A DNA stretch of 35,255 bases from contig PYGV01000022.1 in assembly GCA_003022385.1 (NCBI GenBank), positions 1 to 35,255 on the forward strand. Direction: 5' to 3'. The notes under the pieces are model-generated. The model was not told the DNA's origin. It made no database searches and was given only the letters and a program-made list of their open reading frames with translations. This document shows, piece after piece, positions 8,187 through 17,427 of the stretch (position 1 is the stretch's first letter; each line of letters opens with the position of its first letter). Source of the DNA: a filamentous cyanobacterium CCP3. Lineage in GTDB: Bacteria > Cyanobacteriota > Cyanobacteriia > Phormidesmidales > Phormidesmidaceae. A program made the position numbers and the translations under genes.

Positions 8187-11100
8187 ATGGCCTACGCGGT
8201 AGTCGGTCACTACGATGCTGGCCTAATTGGCTTGTCCTTAGGCGTTGCAGTGCTAGCATCGTTTGCCACCCTGAGCGCAGGGCAGCAGATTTTGAGCATA
8301 GAGCGCTACCAGTGGCCCTGGCTGATGGGCGGTGGGGTAGCAATGGGTACAGGTATTTGGGCCACTCACTTCATCGGTATGCTGGCGCTCAAGCTGCCTA
8401 TGTCGGTAACCTATGACCTCTTAACGACGGGGCTATCGCTGGTGGGCGCAGTGCTGGCGGCTGGTGTGGCGCTAGCCCTCGTCAGTCGGCCCAGATTGGG
8501 CTGGGCTAGGCTGGGGCTGGGTGGTCTCGCGATGGGGCTCGCGATCGCTTGGATGCACTACACCGGTATGGCCGCGATGGCAATGCCGGCTCACTTGAGC
8601 TACCGCTGGCCCCTGGTTGCCATCTCGGTAGGACTAGCCGTAGTCGCTTCCACAGCAGCGCTAGCGCTTAGCCTCTGGCCCCAGCAGCCAGGGCAGAGTC
8701 AACCCTGGTTTGCTAAATTAGCTGTACCAACCCTGGGGGTCGCCGTGGGTGGCCTGCACTACACAGCGATGGCTGCCACAACCTTTCAGCTCAATGACCT
8801 GTCCAATAATTTGATTACAGATGTGGGAACGTTGCCCAACTTAGACGCTTCGTGGCTGGCTCTGGCGGTAGGGATTGGAGCCACTGCCATCTTGATCATC
8901 ACCCTAATTGCCCTACGAATTCATCAGCGGCTCACCCGGCAACGGGTGCAGGAGGTGGCTCTGGCTAGCAGCGAACAGCGCTTTCAGGCCTTAATCCGCG
9001 ATATGGCGGTCGGGGCGCTGCTGCTCAACACTGAGGCCGAAATTTTAGTCCGCAACCAGGCGGCTCAACAGTTGCTCCATCTGCCTGAGGGAGAGAGCCG
9101 TCCTCTTATATTCGGCCAGGCTGGCTATATTCAGCAGCAGGACGGTACGCCTTTTTTGGCAGCGGACCTACCGGTACAGCGGGCGATCGCCCAAAGAGCC
9201 CCCCTGGAGAACGTGGTAATTGGGGTCAGTGCTACCCCGACCGACCCGCCGCGCTGGCTGCTGGTGAACGTTGACCCTCAGCTCAACGAGGCGGGGCAGG
9301 TAGAACGGGTGGTGTGCACCTGTAGCGATATTACGCTGCAGAAGCAGGCCGAGGCGGCGGTACGGGCTGTAGCTAACCGAGAGAAAGCGGTCATGCAGAT
9401 CGTGCAGCGCATGCGCCAAACCTTAGATCTAGAAGCTATTTTTGCCGCCACCACCGAAGAATTGCAGCAGGCGCTCGGCTGCGATCGCGTCTGGATCTAT
9501 CGCTTCAACCCCGACTGGAGCGGTACTGTTGTAGCCGAAGCGCTCACGGACCCCACCGCTCCATCGACGCTGGCAACGGAGACCGTCGGCGATCGCCTGA
9601 TTGACCGCGATGACTGCGGCGCTCGTCAGCTGCAAAACGGCGGTTTTGACGACGGCTACCTGCTGTTTGAAGATACCTATCTGCAAGAAACCCAGGCCGA
9701 AACCTATCGCCAGGACCGCACGTACCACCGCGTCAACGATATCTATACCGAGGGGTTTAACACCTGCTACCTGGAGTTTTTAGAGCAATGGCAGGTGCGG
9801 GCCTACGTCATCGTGCCCATTTTTGCTGGCAGCCAGCTCTGGGGACTGCTGGGCACCTACGCCCACCACTATCCGCGCATCTGGACCCGCAATGAGGTCA
9901 AAATGGTGCTTCAGGTCGGCACTCATCTGGGTACAGCGGTGCAACAGGCCGATCTGCTGCGGCAAACCCAGCAGCAGGCCCAAGCGCTGGCAGTGGCCAA
10001 GCGGGCTGCCGATGCCGCCAACCAGGCCAAGAGCGACTTTTTAGCCAGCATGAGCCACGAGCTGCGCACTCCCCTCAACGCCATTCTGGGCTTTACCCAA
10101 ATTCTGCACGACGACGAGAGCCTAGATGCGACCCACCGCGACCTGATCGCCATCGTCAACCGCAGCGGCAACCACCTCCTGGGGTTAGTCAATAACGTGC
10201 TGTCGCTGGCCAAAATCGAGGCCAATAAAATCACCCTGAATAACGGGGTCTTTGACCTGCCCCAGCTGCTGCAGGCCGTAGATGACCTACTGCAGCTCAA
10301 GGCAGAGGCCAAGGGCATTCAGCTAGTGGTCGTGCCGCCGCCGCTGCCCTACCAGTTGTGGGCAGACGAGAGCAAGCTGCGGCAGATTTTAATTAACCTG
10401 ATTGGCAACGCGATCAAATTTACGCCCCAGGGCAGCGTTGTAGTGCGATCGCGCCTGCAGCAAAACCTGAGCGATGCAGCTCGGCCCTACCGTCTGACCG
10501 TTGCGGTGCAAGATACGGGCGTGGGCATTGCCCCGGAAGAAATGGCCAGCCTGTTTCAGCCCTTTCACCAGACCCAGTCGGGGCGACGCTCTGCCGAAGG
10601 CACCGGGCTAGGGCTTTCGCTCAGCTACAACTTTGCCCAACTGATGGGGGGCGACATCACCGCAACCAGTCAGCCAGGAGTCGGCTCGACCTTCGTGGTC
10701 AGCTTGCCCGTGGGCGTAGCCGCAATGGTCAAAGACCAACCCTCTGACGCGATCGCCGCCCGCTCAGAGCCGGCAGAACAGGACATTCTGCACCTGGCCC
10801 CTGACCAGCCCGCCCCCCGAATTTTAGTCGCTGACGACGTGGCCGAGAGCCGCCTGCTAATTCGCCACTGGCTGGAGGGGGCTGGGTTTGAAGTGCGCGA
10901 AGCCAGCCAGGGCGAAGAGGCCATCGACCTGTGGCGGGCCTGGCAACCTCACCTGATCTGCCTGGATATGCGCATGCCTGTGCTAGATGGCTACGGCGTG
11001 GCGCGGCGGGTCCGCGCGCTGCCTGGGGGCGACAAGACCGCGATTATTGCCGTTACTGCCAGCGTTTTTGAGGAGCAGCGCTCAGACTGCCTGGCGGCGG

Positions 11101-11513
11101 GCTGCGATGCCGTCTTGCCAAAACCTCTTCAGCGGCGGGTGCTGCTCGATCACATAGGCCGCAGCCTGAACCTGGCCTACCAGTACTCTGCCGGAGCTCA
11201 CGACGAGGGCTCGATGGTCAACGACCGCAGGCAGAGGCCTATGACGCCCCTGCCTGAGTACAGTGGGCAAAGTTCAATTCGAGACCATCGCCCCCTCACC
11301 GAGGCTGACTTCAGCCTGCTTACCCCTGACTGGCTGAGCCAGGTTCACCAGGCGGCCCAGGCCGCTGACGATCGCCGCGTGCGTCAGCTCATTGCCCAGC
11401 TTCCTGCCGAACAAGACTCGCTAGCGCAGCGATTAAATCGTCTAGTCAACGATTTTCGTCTCGACGTCATCATCGACCTCACCGCTGTTTCCTCCTCAAC
11501 GATTTCCCTGTAG
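8187..11513 (+). CDS. MHYT-PAS-GAF hybrid histidine kinase with receiver domain
   Basis: This is a 1108-residue membrane sensor. Residues 1-250 form about seven membrane segments carrying three MHYT-type motifs: THFIGM 60-65, MHYTGM 123-128 and LHYTAM 190-195. MHYT domains are proposed to bind copper and sense gases. Residues about 262-388 are a PAS domain. Residues about 405-585 are a GAF domain of cyanobacteriochrome type (VWIYRFNPDWSG, EDTYLQETQ, VNDIYTEG) with Cys527 at the usual bilin-attachment place. The next residue is Tyr instead of His, and an extra Cys477 lies in a loop. HisKA follows with H624 in MSHELRTPLN, then HATPase (N741, DTGVGI, GTGLGLSLS) and a receiver with phospho-Asp D927. 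A further helical tail of about 100 residues ends the protein. The start is ATG 8187; a TTG at 8175 is possible and neither has a clear Shine-Dalgarno sequence. The cyclase gene follows 12 bp downstream. Confidence 0.92.
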   Translation: MAYAVVGHYDAGLIGLSLGVAVLASFATLSAGQQILSIERYQWPWLMGGGVAMGTGIWATHFIGMLALKLPMSVTYDLLTTGLSLVGAVLAAGVALALVSRPRLGWARLGLGGLAMGLAIAWMHYTGMAAMAMPAHLSYRWPLVAISVGLAVVASTAALALSLWPQQPGQSQPWFAKLAVPTLGVAVGGLHYTAMAATTFQLNDLSNNLITDVGTLPNLDASWLALAVGIGATAILIITLIALRIHQRLTRQRVQEVALASSEQRFQALIRDMAVGALLLNTEAEILVRNQAAQQLLHLPEGESRPLIFGQAGYIQQQDGTPFLAADLPVQRAIAQRAPLENVVIGVSATPTDPPRWLLVNVDPQLNEAGQVERVVCTCSDITLQKQAEAAVRAVANREKAVMQIVQRMRQTLDLEAIFAATTEELQQALGCDRVWIYRFNPDWSGTVVAEALTDPTAPSTLATETVGDRLIDRDDCGARQLQNGGFDDGYLLFEDTYLQETQAETYRQDRTYHRVNDIYTEGFNTCYLEFLEQWQVRAYVIVPIFAGSQLWGLLGTYAHHYPRIWTRNEVKMVLQVGTHLGTAVQQADLLRQTQQQAQALAVAKRAADAANQAKSDFLASMSHELRTPLNAILGFTQILHDDESLDATHRDLIAIVNRSGNHLLGLVNNVLSLAKIEANKITLNNGVFDLPQLLQAVDDLLQLKAEAKGIQLVVVPPPLPYQLWADESKLRQILINLIGNAIKFTPQGSVVVRSRLQQNLSDAARPYRLTVAVQDTGVGIAPEEMASLFQPFHQTQSGRRSAEGTGLGLSLSYNFAQLMGGDITATSQPGVGSTFVVSLPVGVAAMVKDQPSDAIAARSEPAEQDILHLAPDQPAPRILVADDVAESRLLIRHWLEGAGFEVREASQGEEAIDLWRAWQPHLICLDMRMPVLDGYGVARRVRALPGGDKTAIIAVTASVFEEQRSDCLAAGCDAVLPKPLQRRVLLDHIGRSLNLAYQYSAGAHDEGSMVNDRRQRPMTPLPEYSGQSSIRDHRPLTEADFSLLTPDWLSQVHQAAQAADDRRVRQLIAQLPAEQDSLAQRLNRLVNDFRLDVIIDLTAVSSSTISL

Positions 11514-11525
11514 CCGATCAAACCT

Positions 11526-12725
11526 ATGACTACCGCTGTACCCCCTCGCCATCAGGATGCAGACCTTAGCGATGCAGACATTCTGCTGGTGGACGATATT
11601 CCCGACAACCTGAGAGTCTTGTCTACCATTTTGGAAGCAGAGGGCTACCGCTGCCGTAAGGCCATTAGCGGGGCGCTGGCCCTAAACGCGATTGCGCTGG
11701 CCCCCCCTGACCTGATCTTGCTCGATATCACCATGCCGACCATGGATGGTTTTGAGGTTTGCCGTCAGCTCAAGGAGAGCGAGATTACCCAGAGCATTCC
11801 GATTATTTTTTTGACCGCCCGCGACGCCGAAAGTGAAAAGGAACAGGCGTTTGGCCTAGGGGCCGCCGATTATATCGTCAAGCCCTTTATGGCCTACGAG
11901 GTGCTGCTGCGGGTCAAGCACCAGCTCGAGCTGCGGCGGCAGCAACAGCAGCTCAAGCGCCAAAATCAACAGCTCCAGGCCGAAATTAAAGAACGCCAGC
12001 AGGCTGAAGCTGAGCTCCGCCTCCAGCGCCAGCGTTCTGAAGCCCTGTTGACCAACGTGCTCCCCGTTCAAATTGCCCAGCGCCTCAAAGAGCGGGAGCA
12101 GGCGATCGCCGATCAGTTTGACGCCGTCACGATTTTGTTTGCCGATATCGTGGGCTTTAGCCCGGTAGCCGCTCAGCTTCCCCCCTGCGAGCTGGTGCAT
12201 TTGCTCAACCAAATGTTTTCTCGCTTCGACGAGCTGGCCGCCATCTACAAGCTAGAGAAAATTAAAACCATCGGCGATGCCTATATGGTGGCGGCTGGGG
12301 TGCCCTGCCCCCGACCCGACCACGCCCAGGCGATCGCGCAAATGGCGTTAGATATGCAGGCCACCATCAGCGACTTTCAGCGGCCCGACGGCCATCCTTT
12401 CCAGCTGCGCATTGGCATTAACTCAGGCAGCGTTGTCGCTGGAGTGATTGGCATTCGCAAGTTTATCTACGACCTCTGGGGCGACACCGTCAACATCGCC
12501 AGCTTTATGGAAACGACCGGCGAGGCTGGCAAGATTCAGGTATCAGAGCTGGCCTACGCCCACCTCAAAGACCACTTTACCCTCAAGCCTCGCGGTCCAG
12601 TTTGCCTCAAAAATGGCGACAGTATGACCACCTACTGGCTGACGCCCCAGGAGCAGGCTACCCCCAAACCCATCCAGCTTACAGCCCTGGACTACCCCAC
12701 GGGTCCGGCCCTGTGCTGCGGCTAA
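11526..12725 (+). CDS. Response regulator-class III adenylate/guanylate cyclase fusion
   Basis: The protein has 399 residues. A receiver domain (about 17-135) has the acidic pair D23/D24, phospho-acceptor D67 in LLDITMP, T97 and K119. A Gln/Glu-rich coiled coil spans about 130-190. A class III cyclase domain spans about 198-375. The metal-binding Asp residues are D207 (LFADIVGF) and D251 (IGDAYMV). The purine-specifying pair is K247 and D316, which predicts ATP as substrate, so cAMP as product. The transition-state Asn N323 is present, but the usual Arg four residues later is Phe (F327 in NIASF). Activity is therefore uncertain. It starts 12 bp after the hybrid kinase, which is its likely phosphodonor. 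The C-terminal tail ends in CCG. It is convergent with pyrG, 19 bp apart. Confidence 0.93.
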   Translation: MTTAVPPRHQDADLSDADILLVDDIPDNLRVLSTILEAEGYRCRKAISGALALNAIALAPPDLILLDITMPTMDGFEVCRQLKESEITQSIPIIFLTARDAESEKEQAFGLGAADYIVKPFMAYEVLLRVKHQLELRRQQQQLKRQNQQLQAEIKERQQAEAELRLQRQRSEALLTNVLPVQIAQRLKEREQAIADQFDAVTILFADIVGFSPVAAQLPPCELVHLLNQMFSRFDELAAIYKLEKIKTIGDAYMVAAGVPCPRPDHAQAIAQMALDMQATISDFQRPDGHPFQLRIGINSGSVVAGVIGIRKFIYDLWGDTVNIASFMETTGEAGKIQVSELAYAHLKDHFTLKPRGPVCLKNGDSMTTYWLTPQEQATPKPIQLTALDYPTGPALCCG

Positions 12726-12744
12726 GGTCTTTTGCAGCTCACCC

Positions 12745-14397
<1,653 letters not shown>

Positions 14398-14511
14398 TCA
14401 ACCCAGACCCCAGGAGCGTTAACCCGTTAATTGTGCCACAGAGGCCAGGTGATTCGTGCCAATCCTAAAACGCCATCTATAGAGCAGGCCAGAGGACGAA
14501 TGGGCCAGGGC

Positions 14512-15837
14512 CTAGGCGCTGGGAGAGCTCTCGCCGCTCGCTTCAGTCTGCACCCGTCGCTGCACCGAGTCGCCGTGGGAGGGCAGCCCCTCGGTCTCGG
14601 TCAATACCGCGATCGCATCCGCTACCCCTCGCAGTGCTTCAGGCGAGTACTGCATCAGGCTGGAATGCTTCATGAAGGTTTCAGTCGAGAGCGGTGAAGC
14701 ATAGCGAGCCGCGCCCGAGGTGGGCAGGGTGTGGTTGGGGCCAGCCAGGTAGTCGCCCACCGCCTCAGGGGTGGAATGGCCTAAAAAGATCGCTCCGGCG
14801 TGGCGAATGTGCTCCAGCAGATCCCAGGGCTCGGCCACTTCGAGCTGCAGGTGCTCAGGGGCAAAGCCGTTGGACAGCTCAGCCGCCCGCTCTAAACTGT
14901 CGACGACAACCGCCAGACCGTAGTTGGCGATCGCCTTCTCAGTCAGGGTCTGGCGCGGGTGCCCCGCCAGCTGGCGGTCGACCTCAGCGGCCACTCGTTC
15001 AGCCAGCACTTCACTGGTCGTAATCAGAATGGCGGCGGCAATAGGGTCATGCTCCGCCTGGGCCAGCAAATCGGCAGCAACGTGGGCCGGGTTGGCCGTG
15101 TGATCAGCAATCACCAAAACCTCCGACGGCCCAGCCAGCGAGTCTATGCCCACCGTGCCAAACACCAGTTTTTTCGCCAGCGTGACGTAGATATTGCCAG
15201 GACCAGTAATCACGTCTACCGCTGGCACCGTCTCGGTGCCGTAGGCCAGCGCCGCGATCGCCTGGGCGCCCCCAACCCGATAAATTTCGGTGATGCCCGC
15301 CTCCTGGGCGGCCACCAGTACTGCCGGGTTCACCGTGCCCGTCTGGCCAGGCGGGGTGACCATAACCACCTGCTTGACCCCCGCCACTCGGGCCGGAATC
15401 GCGTTCATAATCACGGTGCTGGGGTAAGACGCCCGTCCCCCAGGAACGTAGATACCGGCTCTATCTACGGGCGTGTAGCGCTTGCCCAAGACTACGCCAT
15501 TGTCTTCAAACCGGACCCAGCTCTGAGGCACTCGCTGCCGGTGAAAGGTCTCGACATTTTTACAGGCCAGCCGAATGGCATCCAGCAGCCCCTTGCTCAC
15601 CTGCTGATAGGCCGCATCCAGCTCAGCCCCCGAAAAGCGCAGTCCATCGGCGGCCAGGGTAACTCCGTCAAAGTCAGCAGTATACTGAATAAGGGCCTGG
15701 TCTCCCTGACGGCGAACAGCGTGCAAAATTTCTCGAACTGTGGCTTCCTTATGGACGACTTGGTCGTCGTGGGTGCGGGCACAGATGCGTTGCAGCTCTG
15801 TTTTTGCCTCAGGTAGCTGATGGGTGATGCGCAGCAT
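14512..15837 (-). CDS. hisD: Histidinol dehydrogenase
   Basis: HisD oxidises histidinol to histidine in two NAD-dependent steps, the end of histidine synthesis. The 441-residue protein carries the complete zinc set by alignment to the E. coli enzyme: Q260, H263, D362 and H421. It also has the catalytic pair E328/H329 in FAPEHLQ. Other family segments are GIYVPGGRASYPSTVIMN, TGPGNIYVTLAKK and GPSEVLVIAD. The start ATG gives MLRITHQLPE. No other his gene is nearby, as is usual for scattered his genes in cyanobacteria. Its promoter lies in the 224-bp region shared with divergent rpsT. Confidence 0.97.
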   Translation of the reverse strand: MLRITHQLPEAKTELQRICARTHDDQVVHKEATVREILHAVRRQGDQALIQYTADFDGVTLAADGLRFSGAELDAAYQQVSKGLLDAIRLACKNVETFHRQRVPQSWVRFEDNGVVLGKRYTPVDRAGIYVPGGRASYPSTVIMNAIPARVAGVKQVVMVTPPGQTGTVNPAVLVAAQEAGITEIYRVGGAQAIAALAYGTETVPAVDVITGPGNIYVTLAKKLVFGTVGIDSLAGPSEVLVIADHTANPAHVAADLLAQAEHDPIAAAILITTSEVLAERVAAEVDRQLAGHPRQTLTEKAIANYGLAVVVDSLERAAELSNGFAPEHLQLEVAEPWDLLEHIRHAGAIFLGHSTPEAVGDYLAGPNHTLPTSGAARYASPLSTETFMKHSSLMQYSPEALRGVADAIAVLTETEGLPSHGDSVQRRVQTEASGESSPSA

Positions 15838-16061
15838 TACAGCCAGGAATCCAGATAAGCCAGCAAGGTGCGGTTCGCTAGGTTTGCTCCTCGGGAGTGA
15901 TAAAACATCCCGGAAAGTCAGTCAACACCAGCGTTCTAACATCCTAGTCGATCTACACCCTAATTTGGTAGCCAACCAAAGCATTCAATTGCACCAATCG
16001 GCACCAATTGGTGCTAACATGCTTTATCCAGTCAATTAATCTTGTTAAGCTAGGGCGAACT
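15838..16061. promoter_or_regulatory. Divergent control region of hisD and rpsT
   Basis: This 224-bp region separates hisD (minus) from rpsT (plus). The half next to rpsT is rich in symmetric words. TTTGGT (15964-15969) pairs with ACCAAA (15975-15980). GCACCAAT occurs at 15991-15998 and again at the start of a perfect 14-bp palindrome, GCACCAATTGGTGC (16001-16014), 47 bp upstream of the rpsT start. In RNA the palindrome can form only a 5-bp stem with an AATT loop, so a DNA operator is as likely as a leader hairpin. Promoter boxes were not placed with confidence. Confidence 0.55.
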
Positions 16062-16364
16062 GTGGCAAACATCAAGTCTGCACTAAAACGAATTGAAGTT
16101 ACCGAGCGCAATCGGCTACACAACCGTGCCTATAAATCGGCGGTTAAAACGTTGACCAAGAACTACCTTTCTGCTGTTGACGCCTATCGGGCTGCCCCTA
16201 GCGCCGATACTCAAAAGCAGGTTGAAGCCACTATGGCCGCTGCCTACAGCAAAATCGATAAGGCTGTCAAACGCGGTGTGCTTCACCCCAATACCGGTGC
16301 CCGCAAAAAGTCTCGGCTGGCTCGGGTGCTTAAGGCTCAAGAGACGGTAGGGGCTGCGTCCTAG
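16062..16364 (+). CDS. rpsT: 30S ribosomal protein S20
   Basis: S20 binds 16S rRNA during 30S assembly. The 100-residue protein begins [21 protein letters not shown], the normal S20 N-terminus, and ends near [14 protein letters not shown], also typical. The start codon is GTG at 16062; a longer frame to 16008 is rejected because it adds residues absent from the family. GTG starts limit translation, and S20 genes in other bacteria also often have non-ATG starts tied to autogenous control (established for E. coli). It is followed by tatD after 58 bp and then the rpoB cluster, the conserved cyanobacterial order. Confidence 0.96.
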   Translation: MANIKSALKRIEVTERNRLHNRAYKSAVKTLTKNYLSAVDAYRAAPSADTQKQVEATMAAAYSKIDKAVKRGVLHPNTGARKKSRLARVLKAQETVGAAS

Positions 16365-16422
16365 GGTTCCCTAGGCTCCATATACGCTGGGCTCTCTGCC
16401 GTCTCTTGTCGCTGCACCTGTT

Positions 16423-17259
16423 ATGCCTTTGGTTGATACCCACGTACACCTCAACTTTGATACGTTTGCTGGGGATCTCGACGAACTAGCCCAGGCCTGG
16501 AGACAGGCCGGGGTTTTGGCTTTGGTGCATTCCTGCGTCGAGCCTGGTGAGTTTGCGGCAATGCAGGCGATCGCCGATCGCATTCCCGAGCTGTACCTAT
16601 CGGTGGGGCTACACCCCCTCGATATGGACAAATGGACCGACGCGGCGGCAGCCCGCATTGCTGAGCTAGCCGCTGCCGACGATCGAGTGGTCGCCATTGG
16701 CGAAACCGGGCTCGATTTCTTCAAGGCGGATGACGAAGCCGTTCAGCGTGAGGCCTTTTGGCAGCAGCTAACCATTGCCCACAGGCTGAATCTGCCGGTG
16801 ATCGTTCACTGTCGAGATGCCGCCCAGGCGACAGCCGAGGTGATTGATGAGTTTCAGCGTCAGGTCGGTCCTGTTGACGGCGTCATGCACTGCTGGGCCG
16901 GTACCCCGGCAGAGACTCAGCAGTTTCTTGATCTGGGGTTCTACATTAGCTTTAGCGGCATTGTCACCTTCAAAAACGCTCACCAGGTTAAAGCTTCGGC
17001 TCAGATGGTGCCCGCTCACCGATTGCTTGTTGAAACCGACTGTCCCTTTCTAACCCCTGAACCTCGGCGCAAAGAACGCCGCAACCAGCCTGCCTTTGTG
17101 TATCATGTGGCGGCTTACCTGGCTGAGCTACGCCAGGTCGATTTCGAAGCCTTGGCTCAGACTACCACCCGTAACGCTGTGACCTTGTTTAAATTACCCG
17201 AGCTGTCCCCATGGCTTGCTGCTGACCCCAACTTGCCCCCCATAACCGCTGGCTGCTAG
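16423..17259 (+). CDS. tatD: TatD family metal-dependent hydrolase (DNase)
   Basis: TatD-family proteins are TIM-barrel metallohydrolases with DNase activity, linked to DNA repair and quality control. The 278-residue protein shows the metal ligands in order: DTHVHL at residues 5-10, GETGLDF, VHCRDA, HCWAG and the terminal Asp in [11 protein letters not shown]. Length is normal. It sits between rpsT (58 bp upstream) and rpoB (168 bp downstream) on the same strand. This is the usual cyanobacterial neighbourhood, although no functional link to transcription is known. Read-through from rpsT is likely; the gap before rpoB is long enough for another promoter. Confidence 0.95.
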   Translation: MPLVDTHVHLNFDTFAGDLDELAQAWRQAGVLALVHSCVEPGEFAAMQAIADRIPELYLSVGLHPLDMDKWTDAAAARIAELAAADDRVVAIGETGLDFFKADDEAVQREAFWQQLTIAHRLNLPVIVHCRDAAQATAEVIDEFQRQVGPVDGVMHCWAGTPAETQQFLDLGFYISFSGIVTFKNAHQVKASAQMVPAHRLLVETDCPFLTPEPRRKERRNQPAFVYHVAAYLAELRQVDFEALAQTTTRNAVTLFKLPELSPWLAADPNLPPITAGC

Positions 17260-17427
17260 GTATTTTGATGCGCTGGGGCGATCGCTGTTGCACAGCCTCT
17301 CTCCCATGCTGAATCGACCCTATGCGGCCATCTCACTTTACCGCCTTGATTTGCCCACCTGCTCCGTTCGAGATGCGTCGTTACATCCTGACCCATCTGC
17401 ACCTGGCTGACCTGCACTAGGAGACCC

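Noticed and set aside
14959-15816. 285-codon plus-strand frame
   Set aside because: Antisense shadow of hisD, which has all zinc and catalytic residues.
16008-16061. Longer rpsT start
   Set aside because: S20 proteins begin MANIKSA; the extension adds an unrelated leader and overlaps the palindromic region.
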